Below, piece by piece: positions 8,549 to 19,800 of a stretch of 47,175 bases of DNA; position 1 is the stretch's first letter; each line of letters opens with the position of its first letter. Where the stretch lies: contig CACYPH010000015.1 in assembly GCA_902776185.1 (NCBI GenBank), positions 1,048 through 48,222 on the forward strand, read 5' to 3'. This stretch comes from an uncultured Ruminococcus sp. GTDB taxonomy: Bacteria > Bacillota > Clostridia > Oscillospirales > Acutalibacteraceae. The notes under the pieces are model-generated. The model had not been told where the DNA came from. It did no database searches and saw only the letters and a list, made by a program, of their open reading frames with translations. The translations under genes were made by a program, and so were the position numbers.

Positions 8549-8872
8549 ATGGATATTGTAAAGTATATTATATGCGCAGCTGTTGTCGTGCTTATCTTAG
8601 CGGGCTTTGTAATCGGCATGATACGAAACCGGAAGATTCGCAGGAACGGTATTGAGGCACAGGGAGTTATCTCGCGCGTTGAAGAACGCTATGAATCAGA
8701 TGGCGAAAGCGGCTCCTATACCTTTATCTATTATGTCAGCTATACCACACGCGAGGGAAAGACGGTTGAAGCAAGACTCGGAAAAATGACGCAAGCACAC
8801 TTTGACGTCGGACAGTCGATCCGTGTAAAATACCTTCCCGAGAAGCCGGAGTATGTCATTCCGATCCAATAA
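8549..8872 (+). CDS. DUF3592-like membrane protein
   Basis: 107 residues from MDIVKYIICAAVVVLIL. One N-terminal transmembrane helix is followed by basic RNRKIRRNG and a small beta-rich domain (ISRVEERYESDGESGSYTFIYYVSYTTREGKTVEARLG, then KVKYLPEKPEYV-like ending). The pattern of Y-x-x-Y-V-x-Y, G-K-x-V and the late V-x-Y-x-P-x-x-P is typical of DUF3592, a domain of unknown function at the membrane surface. I prefer ATG 8549 over the longer frame starting at 8459, because AAGAGG lies just upstream and the added N-terminus looks random. The same fold seems to form the first half of the protein at 26980. Confidence 0.65.
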   Translation: MDIVKYIICAAVVVLILAGFVIGMIRNRKIRRNGIEAQGVISRVEERYESDGESGSYTFIYYVSYTTREGKTVEARLGKMTQAHFDVGQSIRVKYLPEKPEYVIPIQ

Positions 8873-8955
8873 AGTATCTGACTGTATTGCAGCAGGGAGC
8901 GAAAACTACCGCGTTCATTCCCTGTTGCTTATTTATCGGAAAATAAAAATTTTTA

Positions 8956-9025
8956 AAAAAGCGTGACCATTTTTCTTTTACGGAAAGATGTGTCACGCTT
9001 TTGTTACGCGCGATATGTTATAATA
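8956..9025 (+). promoter_or_regulatory. inverted-repeat promoter element, copy B
   Basis: Arms AAAAGCGTGAC (8957-8967) and GTCACGCTTTT (8992-9002), 24-base spacer, then TG-N-TATAAT (9016-9024). It differs from copy A at only 7 of 70 positions, and the arms are identical. It precedes the giant dockerin protein gene by 85 bases. Confidence 0.65.
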
Positions 9026-9110
9026 CAAAAGAATAGGTTCATTATGCACTTTAGGTAAAAACTATATTGCATCAAAAGAGAACAAAATGCTTCTGAAGGA
9101 GGAAACACGC

Positions 9111-12100
9111 ATGAAAAATATGCGGAAACTCAACGGAAAAAGAGTACTCAGCACGTTCCTGTGTCTGATGCTCACGGTGACGATGCTCGTCAGCACGATG
9201 CCTGTCGCAAAGGCGCTCGAGCCGATCAAACTCACCGAGAATACCATTGACGAGTCGATCGCCGACACCGGCGCGTTTTATCTCATGACTACGAACGCGA
9301 CCGTAAAGGAGCTCGAGCCTGCGCCGTACTATCTGCGTATCGCGCGCGGTGGCGAGATACTCCCCGCGGCGACGCTGAAACTGGAGATGATCGACGTCTC
9401 GGCAAAGTACGGCAATGACTACACCGTCGAGCTGCTGGACTCTGACGCCAAGGTGGACAATGCCGACGGCGGCACTTCCTTTATGGAGGCACTGTCCGGC
9501 GACGACGTCGAGCAGACCATGGTCGACGACAACGGCAACGATCTGTCGCTGACCGAGGAAGCCGCGCAGGAGCAGGCTGACAGTGAAGCTGCCGCCCTTT
9601 CCGAGAGCGCGAACACGGTATGGAGCAAGTATGCCCGCAGCAGAGCATCGGAGGACGGCTTTGATCTCGATGCGCTGTACAGCGGCTCCGACGATGAGGA
9701 TTCCGGCACAGCGGCGCAGAGCGCGATCTCGCGTGAATTTGAAGCGGAAACCGGTCTGATCGACGACCGCACGCCGATGAAATCGACCGTTTCCGATGAG
9801 GAACTGGGTGATGTATTGCAGGCGGGCTACGGTCTTGATGCGCTCAACGAGATGGCGAACGCGCTCAACGTGCCCTACCTGACGATCGATTTTGCCGCGG
9901 GCGAGACCGAAAAGACTGTAGTCATCAAAACCATCAACAACGATAAGGGCGAGGGCGACAAGCTCACCATGCTCAAGCTCGTCACCGACGCGGAGAGAAC
10001 GCTTGTCAGCGAGCCCTACAGCCTCTTGAACCTCAAGATCGAGGACGACGAGGAGTGGGAGCTGCCCACCGTATCCTTCGCCGCCGATACCTTCGAGCCG
10101 GAGGGCGGCTACGCGATGGTCACCGTCAAGCGCGAGGGTCTGACCACCATGGTCAGCTCTGTCCATATGACCTCGACCGACGGCACCGCACAGGCGGGCC
10201 GCGACTTCTCTCAGGTCGATACCGAGGTCACTTTCCCTTACGGTATCAAAGAGCGCCTGCTCAAGATCCCCGTCAGCAGCAAGCTCCTCGAGGACGGCGG
10301 CAGCTTTACCCTGACGCTCTCCGACCCTGTCGACTGTGCGATGGGCAAGACCGAGGCACAGACGCTGATCCCCGCGGGCTGTGAGAGCTATAACCCGAAG
10401 ACGAGCGCCGACCTCGCCGAGACAGGTACTTCCGCAAGCGAGGCTAAGGAAAAATACGCGGATCCTATCGATCTGAGCAAGACTTATAACGCGAAGTCCG
10501 CACATTCGGACGGCTATTCAAAAATGGACGGCGACCATTATGCGATCAAGGCGTCCTCTGACGCAGACGGATATTACTGGTGGTCTTCCGCTGAATGGGC
10601 GCTGAAGAGCTACGGCTACTCGGGCATACAGATCGTATGGAGTAAGAACGGTAACTTTACCACTAACTCTAAGAACGAGCTGAAGTTTTGGTCAGGCAAC
10701 AGCTCCAAGAAAACGGCGGAAGAAGTAAAATACAGTACGACATCCGAATCATGGGACAAAGGTACGGACACCTATTATACCAATAAGGGATATCTGGACA
10801 ACGTCTATGTCGGCGTCGGTGAGATCACCGGCAACTGGTCGAAGGACCCGACCATCAATGTTTATTCGATCACGCCGATCCTGCGCCCCTTTGAGATCAA
10901 GCTGCTCGACGCTGATTCAAGCGCCCTGCAGTTTGTGGGACCGGACGGTGAGTTCGGCGACGCCAAGCATGTAGGACTCAGCTATACCGCGGAGACCACG
11001 CTGGGAAACGGCGGTGACCTCAAGTGGATGAAGGACGGTGAGGATGAGGTTTCCGTCACCCTTACAAACACATCATACAGCTATATCAAGGGCCTCGAGA
11101 TCGTCAAGTATAAAGAGGATATGGGCGGCAAGATCACAGTCCTCGATACAAAGACCGTAAAAAGCTCACTGACGGAAACGTCGGCTTCCTTCAAGCTTAC
11201 CGACGAGTTAGTCAACGAGTTCAGTGACAGCGGCTTTATCACCTACGAAAAGAACGGCGACAGAGGGCTCAAGGGCAAGATCGGCGTTCGCGCGGTCTTA
11301 GCTCCCTATGACTTCGATTTCGAGATTTCCAAGGATGACTATCGCGGCGAGGTCAAGGTCATTGAGCCGGAGAATGCTCCCGAGGGCTGGCGCTGGCACA
11401 AGGGCGACTACATCACCGCCCAGACCGTGATCTACGACCGGTATAAAAAAGAGTATTATCCGAACGGCGTTTCTGTCAACGAGCAAAAAACGACGCTGGA
11501 CGACATCAAGAACACGACGTGGCACAATGATACGGATAAAAATTATACCGTACGACAGTTGGACTATGCCTATCTGTACCTGATGCCGGAGATCGTGTCG
11601 AACGACAACCGGCTGGTCGTCAAGGTCGCAAATAAAAACCTGAAATATTATAAACAGACGCAGGGCTTCTTTAAAACTGCGAAGCAGATCACCTCGCCCG
11701 AGGCGGGCTATCGGTATTATCTGCTGTACGATTCCGACACGGTCGTACCGAATAAGTATTATGATCTCACCGCCGTCCCCGTTACCGCGGGCAACGTCGC
11801 GGGCTGGAGGAAGGACGTCGGCGTCGTCAGCTATTATGAGAATACCCACTTCTTCCGCACCACATGGAAGCGGGCGGAGAACGTTGTCGAGCTGCTGGCT
11901 CCCAAAAAAGCCGACGCGACCCTCGTGATGAACGGTACCGCCTACTATTCCGGCGCGACGCTCGACCGCCGCGTCGAGGGCGAGGCATGGATGCCCGCCA
12001 AGGGCGCGATCGTCTGCGTCGATGCGATGCACTATGATATCACCGGCGACGACGGCAAATTCACCGTCAAGTCACTGGAGGGTACGGTCACCGGCGAGGA

Positions 12101-15100
12101 TGACATCACGGTGAACTACCCGCTCTATGTCTGCTCCGGCTCCGCTCTGACCTATCGGATCGAGGCGAGCGGCACGACACGCTATTTCAGCACCACGCTC
12201 GACGGAGAGAAGGACGAGAACGGCGTCATCACGCTTGACGTCGGCAAGTTTAAGGTCTCTACGATCGACAAGACGCGCCCCTACATCGCTTCGCTGGTTG
12301 CCTATGACCAGTCGCAGAGGACGACGAGTCAGATCCCGATTACCGATCAGGGCATCGCGACCGTCGAAGTGGTCGTCAACAACTGCGGCGCGGAATATGA
12401 CGTAACAAAAAAAGAGAATACGACCAGAATGGAGCTTTTCGCCTATCATCCCAAGAACGCCGAGCCGATCAAACTCGCGACGCTCGATAAGAACGATCCG
12501 GATGACGAGCTGAAATATAAGCCCAAGGTCGACGGCAATAAAGAGATTTGGACGTTCCGCTTTACGTCGGACAATTCGACCGGACTGCTGTCGAGCGACA
12601 AGCTGTACGTTCGCCTGACGACAGACCGCGTGATGAACGAGGAGGTATACGACGAGAACGGCAAGCCTGTCACGGGCGGCGCTCTGTCCGAGACGGTCTA
12701 TCCGCCGATCGATTCCGGCACGGTGTTCATCCAGCCGGCGGCGACCCTCCCCGACGTCGAGGAATTCACGATGCTCGAGACAGACAGCCTGATGTCCGAA
12801 TATATCGACTTTCCGATCTTCGGCGCTTTCAGCGCCATGTTCAAGGCGGGCAGCGTCGTCTTCAAGACGACCGCTCTGCCCGGCAACGGTCTACGCTTCT
12901 GCTTCGGCATCATGCCCGAGAAACTGTCCAAGACCACAGGCGATACCGGCACCGATACCGGCAACGACTACGGCGTCGGCTCGCACGGCTTATCCGGCTT
13001 CCCATCGGCATTCAAGGACACGAAGGAAATGGGACAATTCCTGCAGGCAAACAAAAAGGCTGCGAAAGACGCCGGTACAAGCTCGCTTGTACCGATCAAG
13101 GGCGGCGGCGTCGGCGCGACGTTCGGTATCTATCTGGATCTGGGCAGGATCTGTACCTCAGAGGGCGAGTCGCTCGAATTCATCGGCGGCGGCGTCTTCA
13201 TCGGCGCTTACGCGTGGTACAGATTGGTATGGTATACAGCGATCGGTCCCGTTCCCGTTTACTTCGGCTTTGATATCAACTTAAGCGCCATGGGAACGCT
13301 CGGCATCGGAAAGCCCGATAACGCCAATAAGGAAAAACCGATCGAATATTTTGAACCTGAGAACGTAACGGATTTCACTCTTAACGGCTCAGTTAACTTC
13401 AACGCCTATGCCGGCGTCGGTATCTGCGGCGTCCTCGGCGCTCGCGGCGGCGTCAGCACCCTCGTGAACTTTATCTGGTGGCCGAATGTCGCCGACCGCT
13501 TCCCGGATCAGAATGAACTGCTCAAAAAGAACGGTCATTCCTCCGGTATCCGAGAGGGCGGCTTCCACGCGGATATCATGCTAAAGTTATGGATCGATCT
13601 GGTCGTCGGCACCAAGACCTTCTCATATCCTCTGGTCGACGAGGATTTCGGTTACTATCAGGATCTTAAATGGCTGGATGATCTGAACAAGAAGAGTGTC
13701 GCATCCACCGGCGCATCGAATGAAGAAACGCCGCAGATGACCTCGAAGTTCATCTATAAAGAAGCTGGCGATCCCTCGCACTGGACCGCTAACGCGAATA
13801 CCGAGCTTGCCGAAACCGGCAGCACCTATAAGCAAACCACCGACTTCGAGCTCAAGACCGGCGGCTACGATCACGCCGATCCGCAGCTGCTCGATATCGG
13901 AGGCGATAAACTCCTGCTCGTCTATGTCGACGAGGACAGCTCTATCCCCGGTGACGACCGCACCGTGCTGCGCTATCAGGTCTATGATAAGGCAAAGGAT
14001 CTGTGGCTCTCCGTACCCGGCGTTATCCAGGCGAAGAACGGCGATACTGCCGTCAACGGCGCATTGGAGCCGAAGCTTACCGACGCGGGCGACAAGGTCA
14101 TGATCACATGGACGGCGGCGGTCCTGCCCGACGCGACCCATGAGGACGACGACTATGTGAAGCAGTACTTAAAACAGCGCAACGTCTATGCGGTGATGAT
14201 AGAGAAGTCGGCGCTGCGAAACGCTTCTTCCTTAGTTCCCGCTCAGTTTGACGGCGAGCTTGTCAGCGGAGAAGACAGCGATATGTATAACACAAATCCC
14301 TGCGGTTTGTACTACAAGCGCGGGGAGAATGAATATATCGGCGTGACCTACCTCTCGAGCGGTCTCGATGCGCTCCACGAAGGATTTGAGGGCGACGAGC
14401 AGCTGATGGCAATGACAGTCAGCGCCACCAACAACAGTTATGTGCGCACCGCGCAGTATAACGCCAAGACGGGCAAATGGGAAACGCAGTTCGATCCCTT
14501 CAAGCTCAACAGCACCTATGACAGTGAAACAAATACATGGACGCCCATCGAGGACAGCGTAGGCTCGACCACAAACAACCCGAATGTGATCGACCTCGAG
14601 AACACCGTCTGGAAGGACTGGCTTGTCTACACCTTCGTCGTCGATGAGGACAACGATCTTAAGACCGACGAGGACAGAGAGGTCTTCGTCAAGATCCGGA
14701 ATCTTATCACCGGCAACGCGACGGTCAACCAGCTCACGAACGACGCCGCCTACACCGACGATGACGGCACAGAGCACCTCGGCGTAGCCAAATCCCGTCC
14801 GCAGCTGATTACGACCGGTGATTCGCTCTACCTGTTCTGGCAGCATGGTCAGGAAGACGTCGCGTGGAGCGACCTCGGAAAAATGCTCGACGAGGGTATC
14901 GTCGACAGCGACGACGGATCGTTCAAGGATAGAGACAACGTCAAATGGAGCTATGTCTTCTATCCCACCTACGGCGCCGATGTACAGCCTGCCTACGCAG
15001 GCTTCCAGCCTTATGCCGACGAGAAGGGTAACCTCTATGTCGTTTGGCTGCAGGGTATCGAAGAAAACGGTAAGCAGAAGCAGGAGCTGTACGCACAGTC

Positions 15101-16802
15101 CCTGATCGTTGATAACGATTCTGATGAATCAGGCTATTGCTGGTCTGATCCCATCCGTCTGACCGAGACCGACGCGGGCAGCTATTTAGGCGTCTATAAT
15201 GATGAGCCTGCGATCGCTAACCTCGGCAGCGGCGAGCTGCTGGTGGTTTGCAACCGCTTTGCCACATCCGCGGATGCAAATGACTTCAAGACCCGCGACC
15301 TGACGATGCGCGGTATCCGCTTTGAGACGGTAGCTTCCGTCAAGCCGATTGAACTGACTGCGGCAAACGAATATCCCGCTCCCGGTGAGGAGCTCGAATT
15401 CGACGTCACCGTCAAGAATGACGGTCTGAAAAAGGCTGACGGCTTTGTGGTAGCATTACTGATGCTTGAAAAGGATCAGTATGACGAGAACAAAGACTAT
15501 GCCGAGGATTTCGATCCGGATAATGATGACTACACATTGATTGCGTTTGCTGATTTTGAAGATATCAAGCTCGATCCGAGCGAGATCACCACAGTCCATA
15601 TCAGCGACGATAACGCGCTTGCCATACGGTACGAAGACTTTGCTCTTCTTGAATTGGCAGCGCCTGACAAGCTCGCCGAGAACGGCTATGTCACTATTGC
15701 ATTGGCGTTAGAGTATAACGGCGAAGATATGAACGGCTATGTGTTTGACAACGCTCCTTACAAGGCGTTTGAAGACGCCGTAAAGGTCGATCCCGTCTAT
15801 TCGGTCAACGCGATCGCGGATTCCAACCGTCACGAGACCGGCTCGCTGAGTTCAAACGACTTTAGCTACAGCGCAGTCGTCAACGGCGACGGCAACATCC
15901 CCATGCGCGACACTGACAGACTGGTCGTCGGTCCTGCAAACATCGACACCGCCGGCGAGTATATGTCCTCCGCACTGTTCCTCGACGTTCCGCTCTCTGA
16001 GCTCACTGACGTCGAGTGCGAAACCGGCACCGCTAAGTCATACTCGGCGACCTTCAAGATACCCGAAGACAGATTCACCTACGGCTTCACGACCGTTTAT
16101 ACCCAGATCGTCGATCAGGACGGTCACCCGCTCTCAGCAACGCAGTATATCAACATTGAGTCCGACACGCCGTACTATGTCAGCGTTAAGGATAAGGATA
16201 ACGATACCGAGCTTGACAGCACGATCACCCTCAAAGCGGGCGAGACGATTGCTATGAGCGGCAGCTATGAGCCATCGACCCATTTCCGCGACGGCAAGGT
16301 CGTCTACTCGGTAGAGGATACCACTGTTGCCACCGTCGACGAGAACGGTGTGCTGACCGCGGTCTCCGAGGGCAGTACGATCCTGTATGCTTCGGTTGAC
16401 ATCTATGACGCAGTACGCGAATATACTGTCACCGTAACATCGGATACGCTTCTCGGCGACGCCGATCGCGACGGTTCCGTTACGATCATCGATGCGACCT
16501 GCATCCAGCGCAGACTCGCTGATCTGGAGGTCGAACGGTTCGATGAGGTCGCGGCAGACGCCGACAGCGACGCCCGCGTTACCGTCATCGACGCGACCTA
16601 TATCCAGAGATGGCTGGCGGATCTCCCGTCTAATGATAAGATCGGAAAGCCGATACCGGCGGACATTGACGGCATAGAGATTAACCCCTTGTCACCGACC
16701 GGATTGTTCGATCATAAAGAACAGCCGTCCTATGAATCCCCGTCAGAACAGTGGCAGCCCCCGTTCTTTTTGCAGCCCACCTTGATCACAGAGGGAATCT
16801 GA
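9111..16802 (+). CDS. giant secreted dockerin protein (2563 aa)
   Basis: ATG 9111 is chosen because AAGGAGG lies 8 bases upstream and a signal peptide follows (RVLSTFLCLMLTVTMLVSTMPVAKA). Modules I can see: an Asp/Glu/Ser-rich stretch near residues 130-220; a Calx-beta-like domain about 318-416 (TVSFAADTFEPEGGYAMVTV, TDGTAQAGRDFSQVDTEVTF); long beta-rich regions without a family name; a beta-propeller-like part about 1580-2070 with recurring lines such as QLLDIGGDKLLLVYV, QLITTGDSLYLFWQ and YADEKGNLYVVWLQG; a CARDB-like domain about 2077-2220; a Big2-like domain about 2366-2443; a two-repeat dockerin about 2445-2513 (GDADRDGSVTIIDATCIQRRL ... NDKIGKPI); and a 50-residue tail rich in Pro. No catalytic glycosidase or protease motif is evident, so it is probably a structural or adhesive cellulosome component. 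Driven by element copy B. Confidence 0.85.
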   Translation: MKNMRKLNGKRVLSTFLCLMLTVTMLVSTMPVAKALEPIKLTENTIDESIADTGAFYLMTTNATVKELEPAPYYLRIARGGEILPAATLKLEMIDVSAKYGNDYTVELLDSDAKVDNADGGTSFMEALSGDDVEQTMVDDNGNDLSLTEEAAQEQADSEAAALSESANTVWSKYARSRASEDGFDLDALYSGSDDEDSGTAAQSAISREFEAETGLIDDRTPMKSTVSDEELGDVLQAGYGLDALNEMANALNVPYLTIDFAAGETEKTVVIKTINNDKGEGDKLTMLKLVTDAERTLVSEPYSLLNLKIEDDEEWELPTVSFAADTFEPEGGYAMVTVKREGLTTMVSSVHMTSTDGTAQAGRDFSQVDTEVTFPYGIKERLLKIPVSSKLLEDGGSFTLTLSDPVDCAMGKTEAQTLIPAGCESYNPKTSADLAETGTSASEAKEKYADPIDLSKTYNAKSAHSDGYSKMDGDHYAIKASSDADGYYWWSSAEWALKSYGYSGIQIVWSKNGNFTTNSKNELKFWSGNSSKKTAEEVKYSTTSESWDKGTDTYYTNKGYLDNVYVGVGEITGNWSKDPTINVYSITPILRPFEIKLLDADSSALQFVGPDGEFGDAKHVGLSYTAETTLGNGGDLKWMKDGEDEVSVTLTNTSYSYIKGLEIVKYKEDMGGKITVLDTKTVKSSLTETSASFKLTDELVNEFSDSGFITYEKNGDRGLKGKIGVRAVLAPYDFDFEISKDDYRGEVKVIEPENAPEGWRWHKGDYITAQTVIYDRYKKEYYPNGVSVNEQKTTLDDIKNTTWHNDTDKNYTVRQLDYAYLYLMPEIVSNDNRLVVKVANKNLKYYKQTQGFFKTAKQITSPEAGYRYYLLYDSDTVVPNKYYDLTAVPVTAGNVAGWRKDVGVVSYYENTHFFRTTWKRAENVVELLAPKKADATLVMNGTAYYSGATLDRRVEGEAWMPAKGAIVCVDAMHYDITGDDGKFTVKSLEGTVTGEDDITVNYPLYVCSGSALTYRIEASGTTRYFSTTLDGEKDENGVITLDVGKFKVSTIDKTRPYIASLVAYDQSQRTTSQIPITDQGIATVEVVVNNCGAEYDVTKKENTTRMELFAYHPKNAEPIKLATLDKNDPDDELKYKPKVDGNKEIWTFRFTSDNSTGLLSSDKLYVRLTTDRVMNEEVYDENGKPVTGGALSETVYPPIDSGTVFIQPAATLPDVEEFTMLETDSLMSEYIDFPIFGAFSAMFKAGSVVFKTTALPGNGLRFCFGIMPEKLSKTTGDTGTDTGNDYGVGSHGLSGFPSAFKDTKEMGQFLQANKKAAKDAGTSSLVPIKGGGVGATFGIYLDLGRICTSEGESLEFIGGGVFIGAYAWYRLVWYTAIGPVPVYFGFDINLSAMGTLGIGKPDNANKEKPIEYFEPENVTDFTLNGSVNFNAYAGVGICGVLGARGGVSTLVNFIWWPNVADRFPDQNELLKKNGHSSGIREGGFHADIMLKLWIDLVVGTKTFSYPLVDEDFGYYQDLKWLDDLNKKSVASTGASNEETPQMTSKFIYKEAGDPSHWTANANTELAETGSTYKQTTDFELKTGGYDHADPQLLDIGGDKLLLVYVDEDSSIPGDDRTVLRYQVYDKAKDLWLSVPGVIQAKNGDTAVNGALEPKLTDAGDKVMITWTAAVLPDATHEDDDYVKQYLKQRNVYAVMIEKSALRNASSLVPAQFDGELVSGEDSDMYNTNPCGLYYKRGENEYIGVTYLSSGLDALHEGFEGDEQLMAMTVSATNNSYVRTAQYNAKTGKWETQFDPFKLNSTYDSETNTWTPIEDSVGSTTNNPNVIDLENTVWKDWLVYTFVVDEDNDLKTDEDREVFVKIRNLITGNATVNQLTNDAAYTDDDGTEHLGVAKSRPQLITTGDSLYLFWQHGQEDVAWSDLGKMLDEGIVDSDDGSFKDRDNVKWSYVFYPTYGADVQPAYAGFQPYADEKGNLYVVWLQGIEENGKQKQELYAQSLIVDNDSDESGYCWSDPIRLTETDAGSYLGVYNDEPAIANLGSGELLVVCNRFATSADANDFKTRDLTMRGIRFETVASVKPIELTAANEYPAPGEELEFDVTVKNDGLKKADGFVVALLMLEKDQYDENKDYAEDFDPDNDDYTLIAFADFEDIKLDPSEITTVHISDDNALAIRYEDFALLELAAPDKLAENGYVTIALALEYNGEDMNGYVFDNAPYKAFEDAVKVDPVYSVNAIADSNRHETGSLSSNDFSYSAVVNGDGNIPMRDTDRLVVGPANIDTAGEYMSSALFLDVPLSELTDVECETGTAKSYSATFKIPEDRFTYGFTTVYTQIVDQDGHPLSATQYINIESDTPYYVSVKDKDNDTELDSTITLKAGETIAMSGSYEPSTHFRDGKVVYSVEDTTVATVDENGVLTAVSEGSTILYASVDIYDAVREYTVTVTSDTLLGDADRDGSVTIIDATCIQRRLADLEVERFDEVAADADSDARVTVIDATYIQRWLADLPSNDKIGKPIPADIDGIEINPLSPTGLFDHKEQPSYESPSEQWQPPFFLQPTLITEGI

Positions 16803-16884
16803 CGCCAAGGGAGATCGCTCTCCTCGGAATGTCGCATTTACAGCGTTCCGAACGACAGGCTTTTATCAGGAAAGGAGAATTTCC

Positions 16885-19800
16885 GTGAAGATAATGAAAA
16901 AATCCGTCAGCCTCTTGCTGTCGATCGTGATGATCCTGACGATGTTCACCGTGCTTCCTGTCGCCGTTTCGGCGGCGACAGTGAGCGTCGAATATCTCGA
17001 CGCGAACGGCGATACACAGACGGTTGAGGCGAACTATCTTTCGAGCAGCAGTACCTTTATCAATCCGGGCTGGTATTATGTCCCTGCCGATATGACCTTC
17101 AACAGTCAGCTCGAGCTGAAGCTCAGCGAGTATGATGATTCAACAGAATTCAACCTCATCATCGCGGACGGCGTGACGCTGACCTTTGCCGACCCGACCC
17201 TCGGTATTTGGTCCGAGGACGCCGTCACGCTCAATATTTATTCACAGAGCCGCGGCACCGGCAAGCTCAAATCAAAGAGCGGCGGCAACGTCATCAGCCT
17301 GACCTCTGAGGGCGCTGTCTTCAACTTCTGCGGCGGCACGATCACCGCGCCCGACCCCTATAATGAGTACGAAGAGTATGCTCAGATTTTCTGCTCGGGC
17401 GATATCAATATCAAAGGTTCGGTGCTGAACGCCGGCGTTTATGCCGGCGGCGCGCTGACGATCAGCGGCGGGTTCATCAACGTTCCCGACCTGTATTCCG
17501 ATACGGATATCACGATCACCGGCGGCACAATCGAAGCGACCGATCCGGACGTCAATGCGATCAACGCGGGCGGCACGATCACCCTCAGCCTGACCGACGA
17601 TACGTCGAGCATCCGCTCGACCGGCTACGAAGGCACGGTGAAGATCACAGCCTATCTGACCGACGGCGCTAACCTCTATAATATCGGCACGGTCGAGAAC
17701 AACAACACGCTCGCGAACAAGACGCTCCGTCATGCGGGTCATGTCCATAATTTCAGCCCGCCTACATGGGTGTGGGACGGTTATACCTCGGCGACGGCGA
17801 CCTTTGTCTGCAGTGAATGCGGCGAGACCGTCTCCCATATTGCCGAGGGCGACGCGATCACCGCGAGGGTCGTCACCGAGCCGACCGCGTCAAGCTACGG
17901 CAAAACCGATTATACCGCGACCCTCATCGTCATCGGTAAAACATATACCAATACGAAATCCCGCGCTACCCATACCGGCAGCCATCACTACGGCGATCCT
18001 GTCTGGGAGTGGGACGGCTACGAGGCGGCGACCCTGACCCTGACCTGTACGGTTGACGGCGAGGTTGTCACCGCCGACGCGACGGTCACCCATGAAACCA
18101 CCAGCGAGCCGACCTATACGGCAGCGGGCGAGCGCGTCCATACCGCGACGGCGACTGTGGACGGCGCCGAGTACACCGACAAGCAGATCGAATCGTTGCC
18201 CAAGACCGATCGCAGCGTCCAAGTAAGTTATCAGAACCTCAGCAAACAAAACAAAACCGTTACGGCGGCAAAGATCGTCGGCGATGAGACGACCCTTACC
18301 TCCGGCTGGTACGCGGTCACGGATGACGTCACGATCAACTCTCGCGTGTACTGTGACGGCAACGTCAACCTGATCCTCTGTGACGGCGCGAAATGCTCTT
18401 CAAAATACGGCATCGGTATGTGCGATTCATCATCCCTGACGATCTGGGCGCAGAGCGACGGCGACAACATGGGTAAGCTGAACATCGATCAATCCGGTCT
18501 ATATACCGCCGCCATCGGCGCTGACTCCGTGCACTACCCGAATTCAAACAGCTTTTCCGTTACCATTAACGGCGGCGATCTGGATCTCAAAGGTGGCTAT
18601 GACGACATGGTGATCGGATGTATAAAAGGGCAAAGCCTGACCTTGACGATCAACGGGGGCGATGTGTATGCCCGCTCATCCGGATTTTCTTATCGGCCTA
18701 CGTTCGGAGCGGAAGACACAGGAAACTTTGCTTTTTACATGACCGGCGGCAAGGTCGATGTTTCGCACACCGATCTTTATGGCAGACAACCTGTTATCGG
18801 AGCTTCAACAGAATCGGCAAAGGACGCCGTGATCAGCATAACCGGCGGTGAGTTGTATGCCAACGGTCCGATCGGTTGCTATACAAGCACGCACGCTTCA
18901 CTCTATTTTGGTTGGAAAAGTCTCGACGGCTGTAAAATCTATTCGACCATGTACACCGGAAAGGTAACGTTGCTTGGCGGCTTTACCGACGGCTCGACCG
19001 ATTATCCCAAGGGTGAGGTCAGCGACCCTTCCGTTCTGGACGGAAAAACGCTCACGCCGTACTGCGATCATTCAAGGCACACCGAGCCGATCTGGACATG
19101 GAACACCGAGGGCGAAATCACCGCGACCGCGGAATACAACTGCACGGATTGCTGGTCGGATCCTCATTCGATCAACGCGCCCGTGACCGCCGAGGATCAC
19201 TTATTCGAGCGCCGTTATTCCGCGACCGTGACGGTCGACGGCGTTGAGTATACCGACAGATGCGCGACGACCTTTGAGCGATCGCTGGATATCCTTATCG
19301 GCGGTACATATATCACCAAGGACAACTATAACGACGTCCTCGGCGACGGTACGGTCAGCTACAACTACGATACCAACACCCTGACCCTCAACAACGCGAA
19401 CTTCAACATAGCGCGCTATGGCTCATTCACTGCTGCCGGTATCCGATACAATGAAAAGCATGACAAGCCGTTTCATATCGTCCTCAAGGGTGAGAACCGG
19501 ATCGGAAACGCAGATTGTGCAAGTGATAATATGTTCATATGGATGGAATCGGCCTCTCCGGGTATGACGATTTCCGGCAGCGGCTCGCTGTCCATCGAGT
19601 TTAACGGCGATTCTACATACACATATATGTATGGGATCGTTACCGAAGTGCCTCTGACGATCGACGGCTGTCAGATCGATATCTACGCTGCCGGTTATGA
19701 TCTGTATAAATATGGCATCAGGCTTGTGGCAGAAGCGGACGGCTTATCGATCAAGAATAACGCGAGTGTTTCGATCTCGATGTATGGTTCCCGTTCTTAT

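Noticed and set aside
9072..10505. Minus-strand open frame of 477 residues opposite the giant dockerin gene
   Set aside because: Shadow of a GC-biased coding frame; no start signal and no domain, and it covers the promoter and signal peptide of the real gene.
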